A stretch of DNA of 64,000 bases from positions 124,001 through 188,000 of the forward strand of contig NZ_CAHLAR010000012.1 of the NCBI RefSeq assembly GCF_903652925.1. Reading direction: 5' to 3'. Positions 16,992-25,147 of the stretch are shown piece after piece (the stretch's first letter is position 1; every line of letters starts with the position of its first letter). Origin of the DNA: Achromobacter anxifer. GTDB lineage: Bacteria; Pseudomonadota; Gammaproteobacteria; Burkholderiales; Burkholderiaceae_B. Under the pieces are notes generated by a model. It saw only the letters and a program-made list of their open reading frames with translations. It made no database searches and was not told the DNA's origin. A program made the translations under genes and the position numbers.

Positions 16992-17028
16992 GCCGAGCCT
17001 GCACACCGCAGTTGCTCGGCTTTTTTTT
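16992..17028 (+). terminator. Terminator-shaped hairpin plus T8 on the strand opposite the operon
   Basis: GCCGAGC-CTGC pairs with GCAG-TT-GCTCGGC (7+4 bp with a 2-nt bulge) and is followed on the plus strand by eight T. All neighbouring genes read on the minus strand, so it would stop plus-strand (antisense) transcription. On the minus-strand mRNA it forms a hairpin about 20 nt upstream of the phosphoribosyltransferase start. Confidence 0.55.
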
Positions 17029-17055
17029 CAACCGAACGCGCCAGCAAAGGACAAT

Positions 17056-18159
17056 TCAAGCAGCCGGCCGGATGGCGACCTTCAAGACGTTGTCCCGCTG
17101 ATTGGCGAATAAATCGTAGGCGTCCGTGATCTGATCGAGGGTAAAACGGTGCGTGACCATTTTTCCGAGGTCCAGCCGACCCGACTCCAGGACGCGCATG
17201 AGGCGCCGCATACGCTCTTTTCCGCCAGGACAAAGCGCAGTGTTTATCCTGTGATCTCCGAGCCCCGCCGCGAAGGCGGAAATGGGAATCTTCAGATCGC
17301 TGGAATAGACGCCCAGGCTGGACAGCGTCCCGCCGGGCTTGAGCACGCGCAGGGCGGATTCAAACGTGTTCTGCTGCCCCAGGGCTTCGATGGCGGAATC
17401 CACACCGCGGCCGCCAGTCAGCCGCATGATTTCGTCGACGACATCGCAGTCGTGAAAGTTCAGCACGACGTCCGTCCCCCAAGAGCGCGACATTGCCAAG
17501 CGCTGCGCATTGCCGTCCACTCCTATGACGGTGGTTGCACCCAGCAGCCGGGCGCCCGCCGCCGCGCACAGTCCTATCGGTCCTTGCGCAAAGACCGCGA
17601 CAGTGTCGCCAATACGGATGTTGGCGTTCTCCGCGCCTTTGAATCCGGTGGACATGATGTCCGGGCACATCAGCACCTGTTCGTCGGTCAATCCATCCGG
17701 CACCGGCGCAAGATTGGCCTGGGCATCGGGGACCAGCAGATACTCCGCCTGGGCGCCATCAATCATGTTGCCGAAACGCCATCCCGCAGTGGCCCGGTAT
17801 CCATGGCATCCACACACTCCGCTGGCGACCAGGTAACTGCCATCCTGGGAAGGCGCGCCGTCTTGAGCGGCGTATGAATTGAAGTTCGGGCAGATCGCGC
17901 CAGCGATTACGCGCTGGCCCTCCTGGTAGCCCGTCACGGCGCTTCCCAGCTTTTCGATGATGCCGACAGGTTCATGGCCTATCGTCAGGCCCGGCTCCAC
18001 GGGATACTCCCCCTTGAGGATATGGATATCCGTGCCGCAAATGGTCGTGGTGGTGATCCTGATCAATGCGTCGTTCGGGCCTACGTCTGGAATGCGCTTT
18101 TCCCGTATCTCGATGCGGCCCGGACCGGCGAAAACCACTGCTTTCATCATGGTGTTCAT
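17056..18159 (-). CDS. Zinc-dependent alcohol dehydrogenase (MDR family, isopropanol-type)
   Basis: 367 aa. Catalytic zinc ligands: Cys in TICGTDIH, His/Glu in IGHEPVGI and a downstream Asp region LMCPDIMSTGF. The structural four-Cys lobe of classic ADH is missing; the loop instead reads ICPNFNSYAAQDG...SGVCGCHGYRATAGW, as in Clostridium-type secondary alcohol dehydrogenases. Rossmann motif is VAVFAQGPIGLCAA. The ATG at 18159 has a strong GGAGATAAGG. Starts 3 bp after the upstream universal stress gene, so the two are one transcript. Likely role: NADH/NADPH reoxidation at low oxygen; substrate unknown. Confidence 0.9.
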   Translation of the reverse strand: MNTMMKAVVFAGPGRIEIREKRIPDVGPNDALIRITTTTICGTDIHILKGEYPVEPGLTIGHEPVGIIEKLGSAVTGYQEGQRVIAGAICPNFNSYAAQDGAPSQDGSYLVASGVCGCHGYRATAGWRFGNMIDGAQAEYLLVPDAQANLAPVPDGLTDEQVLMCPDIMSTGFKGAENANIRIGDTVAVFAQGPIGLCAAAGARLLGATTVIGVDGNAQRLAMSRSWGTDVVLNFHDCDVVDEIMRLTGGRGVDSAIEALGQQNTFESALRVLKPGGTLSSLGVYSSDLKIPISAFAAGLGDHRINTALCPGGKERMRRLMRVLESGRLDLGKMVTHRFTLDQITDAYDLFANQRDNVLKVAIRPAA

Positions 18160-18162
18160 GCC

Positions 18163-18648
18163 TTATCTCCAGCTTTCGACTGATGCTTGGCCGGCTCTCG
18201 GCCCCGACGCGCGCACGAGCAACAACGGAACGGCCACGCCGCGCGATATCTTCTGAGCGCGATGGTCCACAGGCATGAGGCGAATGTCGCGGGACCGGTG
18301 CGCCCCGATCACGATCAGATCCGCCCCCCAGGCTCGCGCCTCGCCCACCAGGCATTCCTCGAACGCTCTCTCGCCAGCCTCGAAGAGAGCGCTGTCCACC
18401 GGAATGCAACTCGCGCGCACCCTTTTTGCCGCATTCCGCAGCATTTCGGCGGCATGCCCACGCGACAGCCTCCGGATTTCCGCCGGGGAGTGGCAATTGG
18501 TGCCTATTCCCAAAGACGATGGCAATGCTTCGACGATACAGATCAGCCGGATGACCGCATCATGGAGAAAGGCCAGGCGTATCGCCTCATCCAACCCCGA
18601 TTCGGAGGTCGAACTGCCGTCGATAGGTATGAGAATCCGTTTATACAT
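18163..18648 (-). CDS. Universal stress protein family member (degenerate nucleotide motif)
   Basis: 161 aa. Starts MYKRILIPIDGSSTSESGLDEA, a standard Usp beginning, and has ADLIVIGAHRSRDIRL. The usual G-2x-G-9x-G(S/T) ATP-binding motif is lost: after IGAH the sequence RSRDIRLMPVDHRAQKISRG contains no second Gly or final GS. First gene of a minus-strand operon with an FNR-like box 109 bp upstream of the start. Stress-linked regulatory role presumed; ATP binding is doubtful. Confidence 0.85.
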   Translation of the reverse strand: MYKRILIPIDGSSTSESGLDEAIRLAFLHDAVIRLICIVEALPSSLGIGTNCHSPAEIRRLSRGHAAEMLRNAAKRVRASCIPVDSALFEAGERAFEECLVGEARAWGADLIVIGAHRSRDIRLMPVDHRAQKISRGVAVPLLLVRASGPRAGQASVESWR

Positions 18649-18756
18649 GGGCTCGATGATCAAGAATGAAGGCACGCCTGAAGGCTTGCGCACCGGCCTG
18701 CGCCGGTCTCAAGCAAGCGTGGCGTTTTCAGCTTAAGACGAGAAGGCGCCGCAACA

Positions 18757-18770
18757 TTGACCAAGGTCAA
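18757..18770 (-). promoter_or_regulatory. FNR/ANR-type box for the Usp-ADH-PRT-esterase-kinase operon
   Basis: TTGACCAAGGTCAA is a perfect palindrome of the TTGAC-N4-GTCAA class. Its centre is 115.5 bp upstream of the minus-strand start at 18648, allowing a class II position near -41 with a leader of about 75 nt. Confidence 0.7.
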
Positions 18771-18838
18771 TGTCGATGAACAGGCGCTGCTTCCCGGCCT
18801 TCCACTCAGGGACGGCGGCGCGCAAACCAAGACGGACA

Positions 18839-18852
18839 TTGACTTCCATCAA
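18839..18852 (+). promoter_or_regulatory. FNR/ANR-type box for the nitroreductase gene
   Basis: TTGACTTCCATCAA fits TTGAY-N4-RTCAA exactly. Its centre is 66.5 bp upstream of the ATG at 18912, so a start site near 18887 would put it at -41.5. Confidence 0.75.
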
Positions 18853-18911
18853 ACTGGGGGGATCCCGTCGGCGCACACTGATTCCCCACCACGGAATCAG
18901 GGATCAGCATC

Positions 18912-19562
18912 ATGACAGCCATATTCCCTGGCGCAGAAAGCACAGCGAAGGCGCCCGGCGACGCCGGCCGCGATCCAGCGCCATTTCTGCTGCCCGAGCC
19001 GCGAACCGAAGGCGGCATGACCTTGCTTGAGGCTTTGACGTTGCGCCGCTCGATCCGGGGCTACGCGGAAACGCCCTTGCCGTTACAGCAACTATCCGAT
19101 CTCCTCTGGGCCGCCTGCGGCGTGAATCGCGAGAGCGGCGAACGCACCGCGCCATACTGGCGGCATCGCATCGTGCTGGATCTGTTTGTATTGCAGGCCA
19201 ATGGCGTATCCATCTACGACCCGCCCACGCATGCATTGACGCCCTATATGAAGGGCGATTTTCGAGTCCTGGCCGGGCAGCAGGATTTCGTCGGCCGCGC
19301 TCCGCTGGAACTCGTCTATGTGGCTCGCGGCGAAAAGATGGCCGACATCACCGCCGTCGAACGCCAACTCTACGCGTCGGTTGACGCCGCGTTCATCGGC
19401 CAAAACGTCTATCTTTTTTGCGCGGCAGCGGGCTTGGCCACGGTATTTCGGGGCGCCTTGGACAAAGGCCGGCTCGCCCGCGCGCTTCAATTGCCCGATA
19501 CCGACTTCGTGACATTTGCCCAAACGGTGGGCTTCAGCGATGGGAAGCCCCCGACTTCCTGA
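18912..19562 (+). CDS. SagB-type nitroreductase family protein
   Basis: 216 aa. MTLLEALTLRRSIRGYAETPLPLQQLSDLLWAACG is the characteristic start of the nitroreductase/SagB FMN fold; GQNVYLFCAAAGLATVFRGALD is the conserved mid-to-late segment. About 35 extra residues precede the fold; a shorter start at 19018 is possible, but ATG 18912 has AGGGA at good spacing. FMN-dependent reduction of an unidentified acceptor is presumed; there is no peptide-precursor or cyclodehydratase gene nearby, so a SagB role in thiazole/oxazole peptide synthesis is not supported. Confidence 0.85.
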   Translation: MTAIFPGAESTAKAPGDAGRDPAPFLLPEPRTEGGMTLLEALTLRRSIRGYAETPLPLQQLSDLLWAACGVNRESGERTAPYWRHRIVLDLFVLQANGVSIYDPPTHALTPYMKGDFRVLAGQQDFVGRAPLELVYVARGEKMADITAVERQLYASVDAAFIGQNVYLFCAAAGLATVFRGALDKGRLARALQLPDTDFVTFAQTVGFSDGKPPTS

Positions 19563-19572
19563 GGAAAATCCC

Positions 19573-19803
19573 GTGAGCGATCAATCCAACCTTAGACAAC
19601 CTATCGCCGTCATCGCCGTCGCCCCGGACGGCAGCACCTACAGGATAGAACGGCGCAGCCAGTTTCGTCCGGATCAGGCGGCTCCCGACATGTACTTCTA
19701 CTGCTGCCTCCCCGACGGCCAGGTCGTCGACCAGATAGGGTCCGGCACTTACCAACTGCCCGACGGGACTATCGTCAGAACGCGGAGGCGTCGAACTGCC
19801 TAG
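19573..19803 (+). CDS. Small conserved-looking hypothetical protein
   Basis: 76 aa from a GTG at 19573, with GAGGAAAA upstream and only 10 bp after the nitroreductase stop. Sequence is balanced and folded-looking: an antiparallel pattern with VAPDGSTYRIERR, then MYFYCCLPDGQVVDQIGSGTYQLPDGTIVRTRRR. No signal peptide or membrane segment. Family not recognised; co-transcribed with the nitroreductase. Confidence 0.65.
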   Translation: MSDQSNLRQPIAVIAVAPDGSTYRIERRSQFRPDQAAPDMYFYCCLPDGQVVDQIGSGTYQLPDGTIVRTRRRRTA

Positions 19804-19822
19804 CAAACAGGATGGACAGGGA

Positions 19823-19836
19823 TTGAGTTTCGTCAA
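19823..19836 (+). promoter_or_regulatory. FNR/ANR-type box for phasin-PHA synthase
   Basis: TTGAGTTTCGTCAA has one deviation (G at position 5) from TTGAY-N4-RTCAA. Centre is 105.5 bp upstream of the phasin ATG; a TACTCT at 19858-19863 sits where a -10 would be for a class II site. Confidence 0.6.
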
Positions 19837-19934
19837 GCCCGGCTGGGCAGGAACGCCTACTCTGGGCTGGTAGCGCCCGACGGATTCCTGGCGTGGCGCT
19901 TCCCACTGCCTCACCGATAAAGGAGGAATTCGTC

Positions 19935-20348
19935 ATGCAAGTCGACTACGAACCCTACGTGGCCCTGTACAAGTATGGCCTCAACACCGCGCTGGCCATG
20001 GCCGAGAATTACTTCGACAGCGCGCGGCAGCTGCGCGCCCTGCAACTGAAGACGGACAAGGAAATGCTGGCGTTCGCGCAGCAGGCCAGCGCCGAAATGG
20101 AATCCATGTCCACGGTCAGCGCCGTATGCGCCTTTCAACAGAAGCTGGCTGCCGACCTGTTCGGACGCGAGATGGATTATCTGCGCGAAGTGGAGAAAAT
20201 CGCGCGCGCCGCTTCTGCCTCCGCATCCGCCACATTGAAGGAAAGCAAGAATCCCTGGCAGGAACGGGTGTCGGAGATTGCCCTGGGTGTCGGCCAGTTT
20301 CTATCGAATGGCAATGCCAGCGGCGCTGCCGGCGACAAGCATGCATAG
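19935..20348 (+). CDS. Phasin family protein
   Basis: 137 aa, Ala-rich and helical, without signal peptide. MQVDYEPYVALYKYGLNTALAMAENYFDSARQL is typical of phasin/granule-associated helices. The start at 19935 has a near-perfect AAAGGAGG. Its stop overlaps the PHA synthase start by 8 bp. Phasins coat polyhydroxyalkanoate granules, and the adjacent synthase gene fixes this interpretation. An FNR-like box lies upstream, suggesting induction at low oxygen. Confidence 0.82.
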   Translation: MQVDYEPYVALYKYGLNTALAMAENYFDSARQLRALQLKTDKEMLAFAQQASAEMESMSTVSAVCAFQQKLAADLFGREMDYLREVEKIARAASASASATLKESKNPWQERVSEIALGVGQFLSNGNASGAAGDKHA

Positions 20349-22086
20349 CGTCGCGGACCGGAGAATGGAGGAAGATCCGTTCCAGGCGCTGAACTACTGG
20401 AAGGAGGCATTGATCGCCCAAGCCACGGGCGGGAGTTCGCCGGCAGCGTTGACGCTCGCGCTCGCCGACTGGTGGATACATCTTTGCACCGCCCCCGGCA
20501 AGCAGCTGGAACTCGGGGTCAAGTATGGCGAGGCAATCGCCGCGCTTTACCAGCATGCCGCCCAGCCTTGGAGCCGCCCGCAGCGTGACGCTTCGGTTCC
20601 GCCTGGCAACGACGGACAAGCACAGCCAGCCTGGCAGCAAGAGCCTTTCAGCCTGTGGTGGCATGCATTCCTGACGGCCCGCCACTGGTGGATCGACGCC
20701 ACGAGCCAGGTGCCCGGCGTCGCCCCCCACCATGCGGACCTGGTGTCTTTCTGCGCCAGCCAATGGTGCGATACCCTCTCGCCCGCGAACTTTCCCTGGT
20801 CGAATCCCGTCGTGCAGGAACGCTGCCTGGCCGAAGGCGGCCGCAATCTTTCCGCTGGCCTGCTCAACCTGTTCAACGACATTCGCCGCCAGCTGGTACA
20901 GGCTCCCGAGGAAGGGATGGAGCGCTTCCAGGTCGGAAAGACCGTCGCGGTGACACCCGGGGCCGTGGTGTTCCGGAATCATCTCATCGAACTGATCCAG
21001 TATGCGCCCGCAAGCGCCACGGTGCGCCCGGAACCGATACTCATCACACCGGCCTGGATCATGAAGTACTACATCCTGGATCTGTCGCCTGAAAACTCCT
21101 TGATCCGGTACCTGGTCGCTCAAGGCTATACGGTCTTCTGCATATCATGGCGCAATGTGGGATCAGCGGACCGGAACCTGTCACTGGATGATTACCGCCG
21201 CCTGGGCTTCATGGCGGCGCTGGATGCCGTCAGCCGCATCGTGCCTGGCCGCCGCGTGCACGCCGTCGGCTACTGCCTGGGCGGCACCCTGCTTTCCATC
21301 GCCGCCGCAGCCATGGCGGGACGGAAGGATACGCGCCTGGCCACGCTCACGCTGCTGGCGGCGCAGACCGATTTCACCGAACCTGGCGGCCTGGGACTGT
21401 ACATAGACGCGAGCGAGGTCTATTTCCTGGAAAGCCTGATGTGGGCGCAGGGCTACCTTTCGGCGGCCCAGATGTCTGCCGCGTTCCAATCGCTGCGGCC
21501 GGTCAGCGACACCGCTGCGCGCGCCGTGCGCAGGTATCTGCTTGGCGAGCATGCGGCCCCCAATGACCTGATGGCATGGAACGCGGATTCGACGCGCATG
21601 CCTTACCGGATGCACGCCGAGTATCTGCGCAAGCTCTTCCTGAACAACGAGCTGGCGGCCGGCCGCTACCAGGTGGACGGGCGCATGATCGCCCTGCGCA
21701 ACATACGCGTTCCCATCTATGCGCTAGGCGCCGAGAGCGACCGCATCGCCCCTTGGCGGTCTGTGTACAAGATCCATTACCAGACCGACGCCGATATCCG
21801 CTTCGTCCTGGCCAGCGGCGGCCACAACGCAGGCATCGTGAGCGAACCCGGGCATCCGGGACGCTGGCATCGCGCGGGCGCAAGCGCGCCGGACGGATTG
21901 CGCGTCGGCGCGGACGAATGGATGGCCGGCAGCAGGCTGCATGCCGGTTCGTGGTGGCCGGACTGGCAAGCCTGGCTCGATGCACACTCCGGTCCGCCGC
22001 TGCCCGCCCTGCGGTCACTGGGTGAAGCCGGCGCTGACCGGACCGCCCTGCCGCCTGCCCCCGGCCGCTTTGTGCTCCAGGATTGA
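20341..22086 (+). CDS. Poly(3-hydroxyalkanoate) synthase (PhaC-like)
   Basis: 581 aa. The alpha/beta-hydrolase core has the synthase-specific lipase box GYCLGG with nucleophile Cys312, the acid in GAESDRIAPW (Asp467) and His495 in GGHNAGIV. FCISWRNVGSADRNLSLDDY is another PhaC hallmark. Polymerises hydroxyacyl-CoA onto granules. The ATG at 20341 overlaps the phasin gene and lacks a strong Shine-Dalgarno, suggesting translational coupling; ATG 20365 is the alternative. phaA and phaB are not nearby, so this is probably a second, condition-specific synthase. Confidence 0.9.
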   Translation: MHSVADRRMEEDPFQALNYWKEALIAQATGGSSPAALTLALADWWIHLCTAPGKQLELGVKYGEAIAALYQHAAQPWSRPQRDASVPPGNDGQAQPAWQQEPFSLWWHAFLTARHWWIDATSQVPGVAPHHADLVSFCASQWCDTLSPANFPWSNPVVQERCLAEGGRNLSAGLLNLFNDIRRQLVQAPEEGMERFQVGKTVAVTPGAVVFRNHLIELIQYAPASATVRPEPILITPAWIMKYYILDLSPENSLIRYLVAQGYTVFCISWRNVGSADRNLSLDDYRRLGFMAALDAVSRIVPGRRVHAVGYCLGGTLLSIAAAAMAGRKDTRLATLTLLAAQTDFTEPGGLGLYIDASEVYFLESLMWAQGYLSAAQMSAAFQSLRPVSDTAARAVRRYLLGEHAAPNDLMAWNADSTRMPYRMHAEYLRKLFLNNELAAGRYQVDGRMIALRNIRVPIYALGAESDRIAPWRSVYKIHYQTDADIRFVLASGGHNAGIVSEPGHPGRWHRAGASAPDGLRVGADEWMAGSRLHAGSWWPDWQAWLDAHSGPPLPALRSLGEAGADRTALPPAPGRFVLQD

Positions 22087-22118
22087 ACCGCGCCCCGGAT
22101 CACCCGCAGCCGGCGCAA

Positions 22119-22742
22119 TCAAGGTTTGCCGGTTTTCTCCCGGCAGGCCTCGCCCTCGCCCGCGCAAAGATAAATCGGTACCCTGATGAACAGCATGCCC
22201 TTGATCGACAGCCCCCGAACCAGTTCGGCTTCCGCAAGAATGAAACCTGCGATCGGCTCGATGGCCGGATCGCGCCCTGCCATGGAGGTCTCGTCCAGGA
22301 TCTGGATAGTGCCGCTCGCGCCTTCCACCCACCCGGGCCGGGCCTGAAACGCCCGCAAGGCTTCATATGTCGAGAAGAACAGGATCAGCGCCTTGTCATT
22401 CAGCCCCAGCACCGAACCCGGGGGGCTGGCAATGACGTTGTAATAGCTGCGATCCTCCACGGCGTCGATCAGCACGCCGCGGCCGTAGGCCACTCCCAGG
22501 ATGCCGCCATCGGCATGGAGCGCGGGCACGACCAGCACGCCGAAGGAACGGGCAATCAATGCCTTGGCTTTGGGCGACTGGCGATAGAGGCGCAGCAGCG
22601 TCGCCTCGGCCTCCTGATCGACGCGATTCAGTATGGCGGGCGAAACCGACATCAACGACTCCGCTGGCTGTCCTAACGCGGCCCCAATAGGCCCCCCCGC
22701 CAGAATCAGGTGAAGCAACAGGGCAACAACGCATTTCTTCAT
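22119..22742 (-). CDS. SYLF (Ysc84-like) lipid-binding domain protein, secreted
   Basis: 207 aa with an N-terminal signal peptide (MKKCVVALLLHLILAGG... AALGQ). The mature part shows the SYLF/DUF500 pattern: AKALIARSFGVLVVPALHADGGILGVAYGRGVL, SYYNVIASPPGSVLGLNDKALILFF. The family binds phosphoinositides in eukaryotes; bacterial members are periplasmic with unknown roles. Third gene after the CHAD gene (72 bp gap) in a minus-strand unit. Confidence 0.82.
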   Translation of the reverse strand: MKKCVVALLLHLILAGGPIGAALGQPAESLMSVSPAILNRVDQEAEATLLRLYRQSPKAKALIARSFGVLVVPALHADGGILGVAYGRGVLIDAVEDRSYYNVIASPPGSVLGLNDKALILFFSTYEALRAFQARPGWVEGASGTIQILDETSMAGRDPAIEPIAGFILAEAELVRGLSIKGMLFIRVPIYLCAGEGEACREKTGKP

Positions 22743-22814
22743 AACGCCTCCGCGGTTTTGCAGAACGCGGGCTGGCGGCCTTGCCGCCCGTCACGGCGCT
22801 CGCTTCCATGCCAC

Positions 22815-23873
22815 CTATTTCCTGGGAGCCTGGCCGCCAGGTGTTGCCTGCGCCAGCCGGCGGGAGAATTTCTCCCATCCTGCGTCCGTCCAGAACGACG
22901 GCTGCCGCATGAAACGCCTGCGCGCGGCTCGCAGCGTCGCTTCGGCCTTGCGCAGCATCCGGCGGCAAGCCTTCCTGGACGCGGTGTCCGCCAGCTTGCC
23001 GCTCGACAGGCTGACGCACACGACTGGCCCCAGCCGCGCGGCCATTCTCAGATCCTGCACATCCCCGAGCGCTGCTTGCAGCTTTTCCAGCGACCGGACG
23101 TAGCGCTCCAGCTTGCGGAAGGAACACGCTTGCATCAGCCCCTCGCTGGCATAGCGCAAGCGCTCGACCTGGGTCCGCGCTTGCTGCTGAACGCTCGCAT
23201 CGCGCATCACGGACTTGCCCGCCAGGCGATCTCTCGCCTTTTCGTCCCACCTCTCCAGCTTGCGGCGAATCCGCGCGTACAGCGCCTTGGAAGAACGATC
23301 CGCCACTACCGCGTGCATATCTCCATCTCGCTCCTGGAACTGCTGGAGCAGACTTTGAAAGCGTTCAGATCGCAAATGGATATACATTTCGCCCCGCGCG
23401 ACAGCGGAACGGGCAGCGGCCCGTTGGCCAGTCGCCTCCCGGTCCAGATCCGGTTCCGCCTCGTATAGCCGCGGCAGGAGCTCTCCGGCAAGAACATCCC
23501 AGTCATGCGCACGCGACAAGGGCTGCATCGCCCAAGCCACCTCCTTGCGCAGCGCCCGTCTGGCCGAGCGCTCTCGCGCCCGCCGCGGCAGCAGGTCCGA
23601 GAGCGCGCAGAACCGCCTCACATAGACCCGCAAATCATGGATCAGGGCGGGTGCGCCGGCCTCGCCCGCCTGGTCGCCTTTCGCCAACTGCCGGACGCGC
23701 CTTCTGACTTCGCGAGCCCAGGCGTCCGCAATCGCATGCAATCCTGTTTGCAAGGACAGCCGCTGCAAGGCGCCGGTAGCGCTTTCCGCGGGCGCCTTCG
23801 TCCGCGACGCGGGCGGGGCCCCTCCCGCGCCAGCCTGCGCCTCGGCCGGATCCTGCCGGGTATTGCGCGCCAT
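22815..23873 (-). CDS. CHAD domain protein
   Basis: 352 aa from ATG 23873, preferred over ATG 23879 because AGGAGA lies 7 bp upstream of the former. Helical and rich in Arg/Lys/His: HDLRVYVRRFCALSDLL, AMQPLSRAHDWDVLAGELLPRL, RLRYASEGL and LEKLQAALGDVQDLRMA are the conserved CHAD histidine/arginine elements. CHAD domains bind inorganic polyphosphate and localise to polyphosphate or PHA granules. Proximity to phasin and PHA synthase makes a granule-associated role attractive. The usual CYTH partner domain is absent. Confidence 0.88.
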   Translation of the reverse strand: MARNTRQDPAEAQAGAGGAPPASRTKAPAESATGALQRLSLQTGLHAIADAWAREVRRRVRQLAKGDQAGEAGAPALIHDLRVYVRRFCALSDLLPRRARERSARRALRKEVAWAMQPLSRAHDWDVLAGELLPRLYEAEPDLDREATGQRAAARSAVARGEMYIHLRSERFQSLLQQFQERDGDMHAVVADRSSKALYARIRRKLERWDEKARDRLAGKSVMRDASVQQQARTQVERLRYASEGLMQACSFRKLERYVRSLEKLQAALGDVQDLRMAARLGPVVCVSLSSGKLADTASRKACRRMLRKAEATLRAARRRFMRQPSFWTDAGWEKFSRRLAQATPGGQAPRK

Positions 23874-23926
23874 GAGCATTCTCCTGAATCAGACGCCGTC
23901 TTCAGCCACGTTCATCCGCAAGGATT

Positions 23927-24082
23927 TCAACGCGCGCCCTTGTGGTCCTTCTGACCGGTGTTCTTATGTCTGCCCAGCAACTCGGCCGTTTCGGCTTTTC
24001 TCTGCTGTTGCACCGCGTCCTCCTTTTGATGGTCGCGCGCCTTTTTTGAGGTGACAGGGGGGGTTTTGGCAGGTGGTTGCAT
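23927..24082 (-). CDS. 51-aa basic/Gln-rich small protein
   Basis: Found by direct translation: ATG at 24082 preceded by CGGAGGT at ideal spacing, stop TGA at 23927-23929. Hydrophilic, rich in Lys, Gln, Arg and Glu; the middle reads SKKARDHQKEDAVQQQRK and the tail GRHKNTGQKDHKGAR. No membrane segment. It is the first gene of the unit with CHAD (53 bp gap) and has an FNR-like box 72 bp upstream. Family unknown; the strong ribosome site argues that it is real. Confidence 0.7.
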   Translation of the reverse strand: MQPPAKTPPVTSKKARDHQKEDAVQQQRKAETAELLGRHKNTGQKDHKGAR

Positions 24083-24153
24083 GTTGACCTCCGAAGAGTT
24101 GGCCGATCGGCACGTCGGCGTGTCTTATCTTGAACCCGCCTCGCAGGCCTTTG

Positions 24154-24167
24154 TTGACCAAAGTCAC
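24154..24167 (-). promoter_or_regulatory. FNR/ANR-type box for the 51-aa/CHAD/SYLF unit
   Basis: TTGACCAAAGTCAC matches TTGAC-N4-GTCAA with one terminal mismatch. Centre lies 78.5 bp upstream of the minus-strand ATG at 24082. It sits with the box at 24289 in a 334-bp divergent gap that otherwise holds no gene I can support. Confidence 0.55.
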
Positions 24168-24288
24168 GAACCCGGCGTTGACCTGCAAGCCAGGTTCTCG
24201 GACCGGGCTTGGAAAGGACAAGCGCCCGGATGGTATCCACAGGCGGTTTTCCAGAAGAAAACCGTGGCGAACAGACCCGATTTTTCGA

Positions 24289-24302
24289 TTGACGATTGTC
24301 AA
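24289..24302 (+). promoter_or_regulatory. FNR/ANR-type box for the first BON-domain gene
   Basis: TTGACGATTGTCAA is a full match to TTGAC-N4-GTCAA. Centre is 121.5 bp upstream of ATG 24417; a TTTATA at 24329-24334 could be the -10. Confidence 0.72.
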
Positions 24303-24416
24303 TATTGAAATGCCATATCCACGGAAACTTTATATGCGGAGCCGCCGGGCACAGGATGCGCGATGCGGAACACGCGCACTTTTCATCACATCATTTCTTC
24401 CGTTTGGAGAGCAATC

Positions 24417-25064
24417 ATGAAAGACGAAGAACTACGCCGCAACGTCCTGGACGCGCTGGAGTTCGATCCGCGCATCGACGCCACGGGCATCGGCGTGGCC
24501 GCATCGGATGGCGTTATCACGCTGACCGGGCATGTCAGCACATACAGCGAAAAGTACGACGCCGAGAAAATTGCGGCGCACGTCAAGGGCGTCAAGGGGA
24601 TTGCGCAGGAGATCGAAGTCCGCACCGGCTACGAGCAGGGCAATTCGGACGATGAGCTGGCCAAGCGCGCGCTCAACAGCATAGGCTGGAACGTTTCCAT
24701 TCCCGGCGACAAGGTGCAGGTCAAAGTGCAACAGGGCTGGGTAACATTAAGCGGAGAAGTCAGCTGGAACTTCCAGCGCGCCGCCGCCGAAAGCGCCGTC
24801 CGGCGGCTGTCCGGAGTCAAAGGGGTCGCCAACCTGATCAAGTTGGATGCCGGCGTGCAGATCGGCGACGTCAAGGAACGGATCCAGAACGCCTTGAAGC
24901 GCAGCGCCGAACTGGAAGCGCACGACATCCAGGTATCGGTGCACGGCAGGAAAGTCACCTTGACAGGAAAGGTAAGGAGCTGGTCGGAACGGCACGCCGC
25001 GGAGCAGGCGGCATGGAGCGCGCCCAGCGTGATCGGCGTCGAGGACAAGCTCGAGATCGGCTGA
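24417..25064 (+). CDS. Triple BON-domain protein (copy 1)
   Basis: 215 aa containing three consecutive BON units with the core pattern [20 protein letters not shown] and [11 protein letters not shown], each followed by Ala-rich helix and a GVKG(I/V)-type segment. No signal peptide, unlike OsmY, so probably cytoplasmic. BON domains bind membranes or glycans; function here unknown. ATG 24417 has GGAGAG upstream. Same length and domain plan as the protein at 26166-26813. Confidence 0.85.
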   Translation: MKDEELRRNVLDALEFDPRIDATGIGVAASDGVITLTGHVSTYSEKYDAEKIAAHVKGVKGIAQEIEVRTGYEQGNSDDELAKRALNSIGWNVSIPGDKVQVKVQQGWVTLSGEVSWNFQRAAAESAVRRLSGVKGVANLIKLDAGVQIGDVKERIQNALKRSAELEAHDIQVSVHGRKVTLTGKVRSWSERHAAEQAAWSAPSVIGVEDKLEIG

Positions 25065-25147
25065 TTGCAACTCCCTGGCCTGCTGCACCTGCCCAGGCGC
25101 GGCAGGCTGCCGGCGGAGCGAAGGCGCACGCCTGCCTCGGGCCCGTG

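Noticed and set aside
18912-19562. SagB-like protein as part of a ribosomally made peptide cluster
   Set aside because: No cyclodehydratase, precursor peptide or exporter nearby; the only partner is a 76-aa protein.
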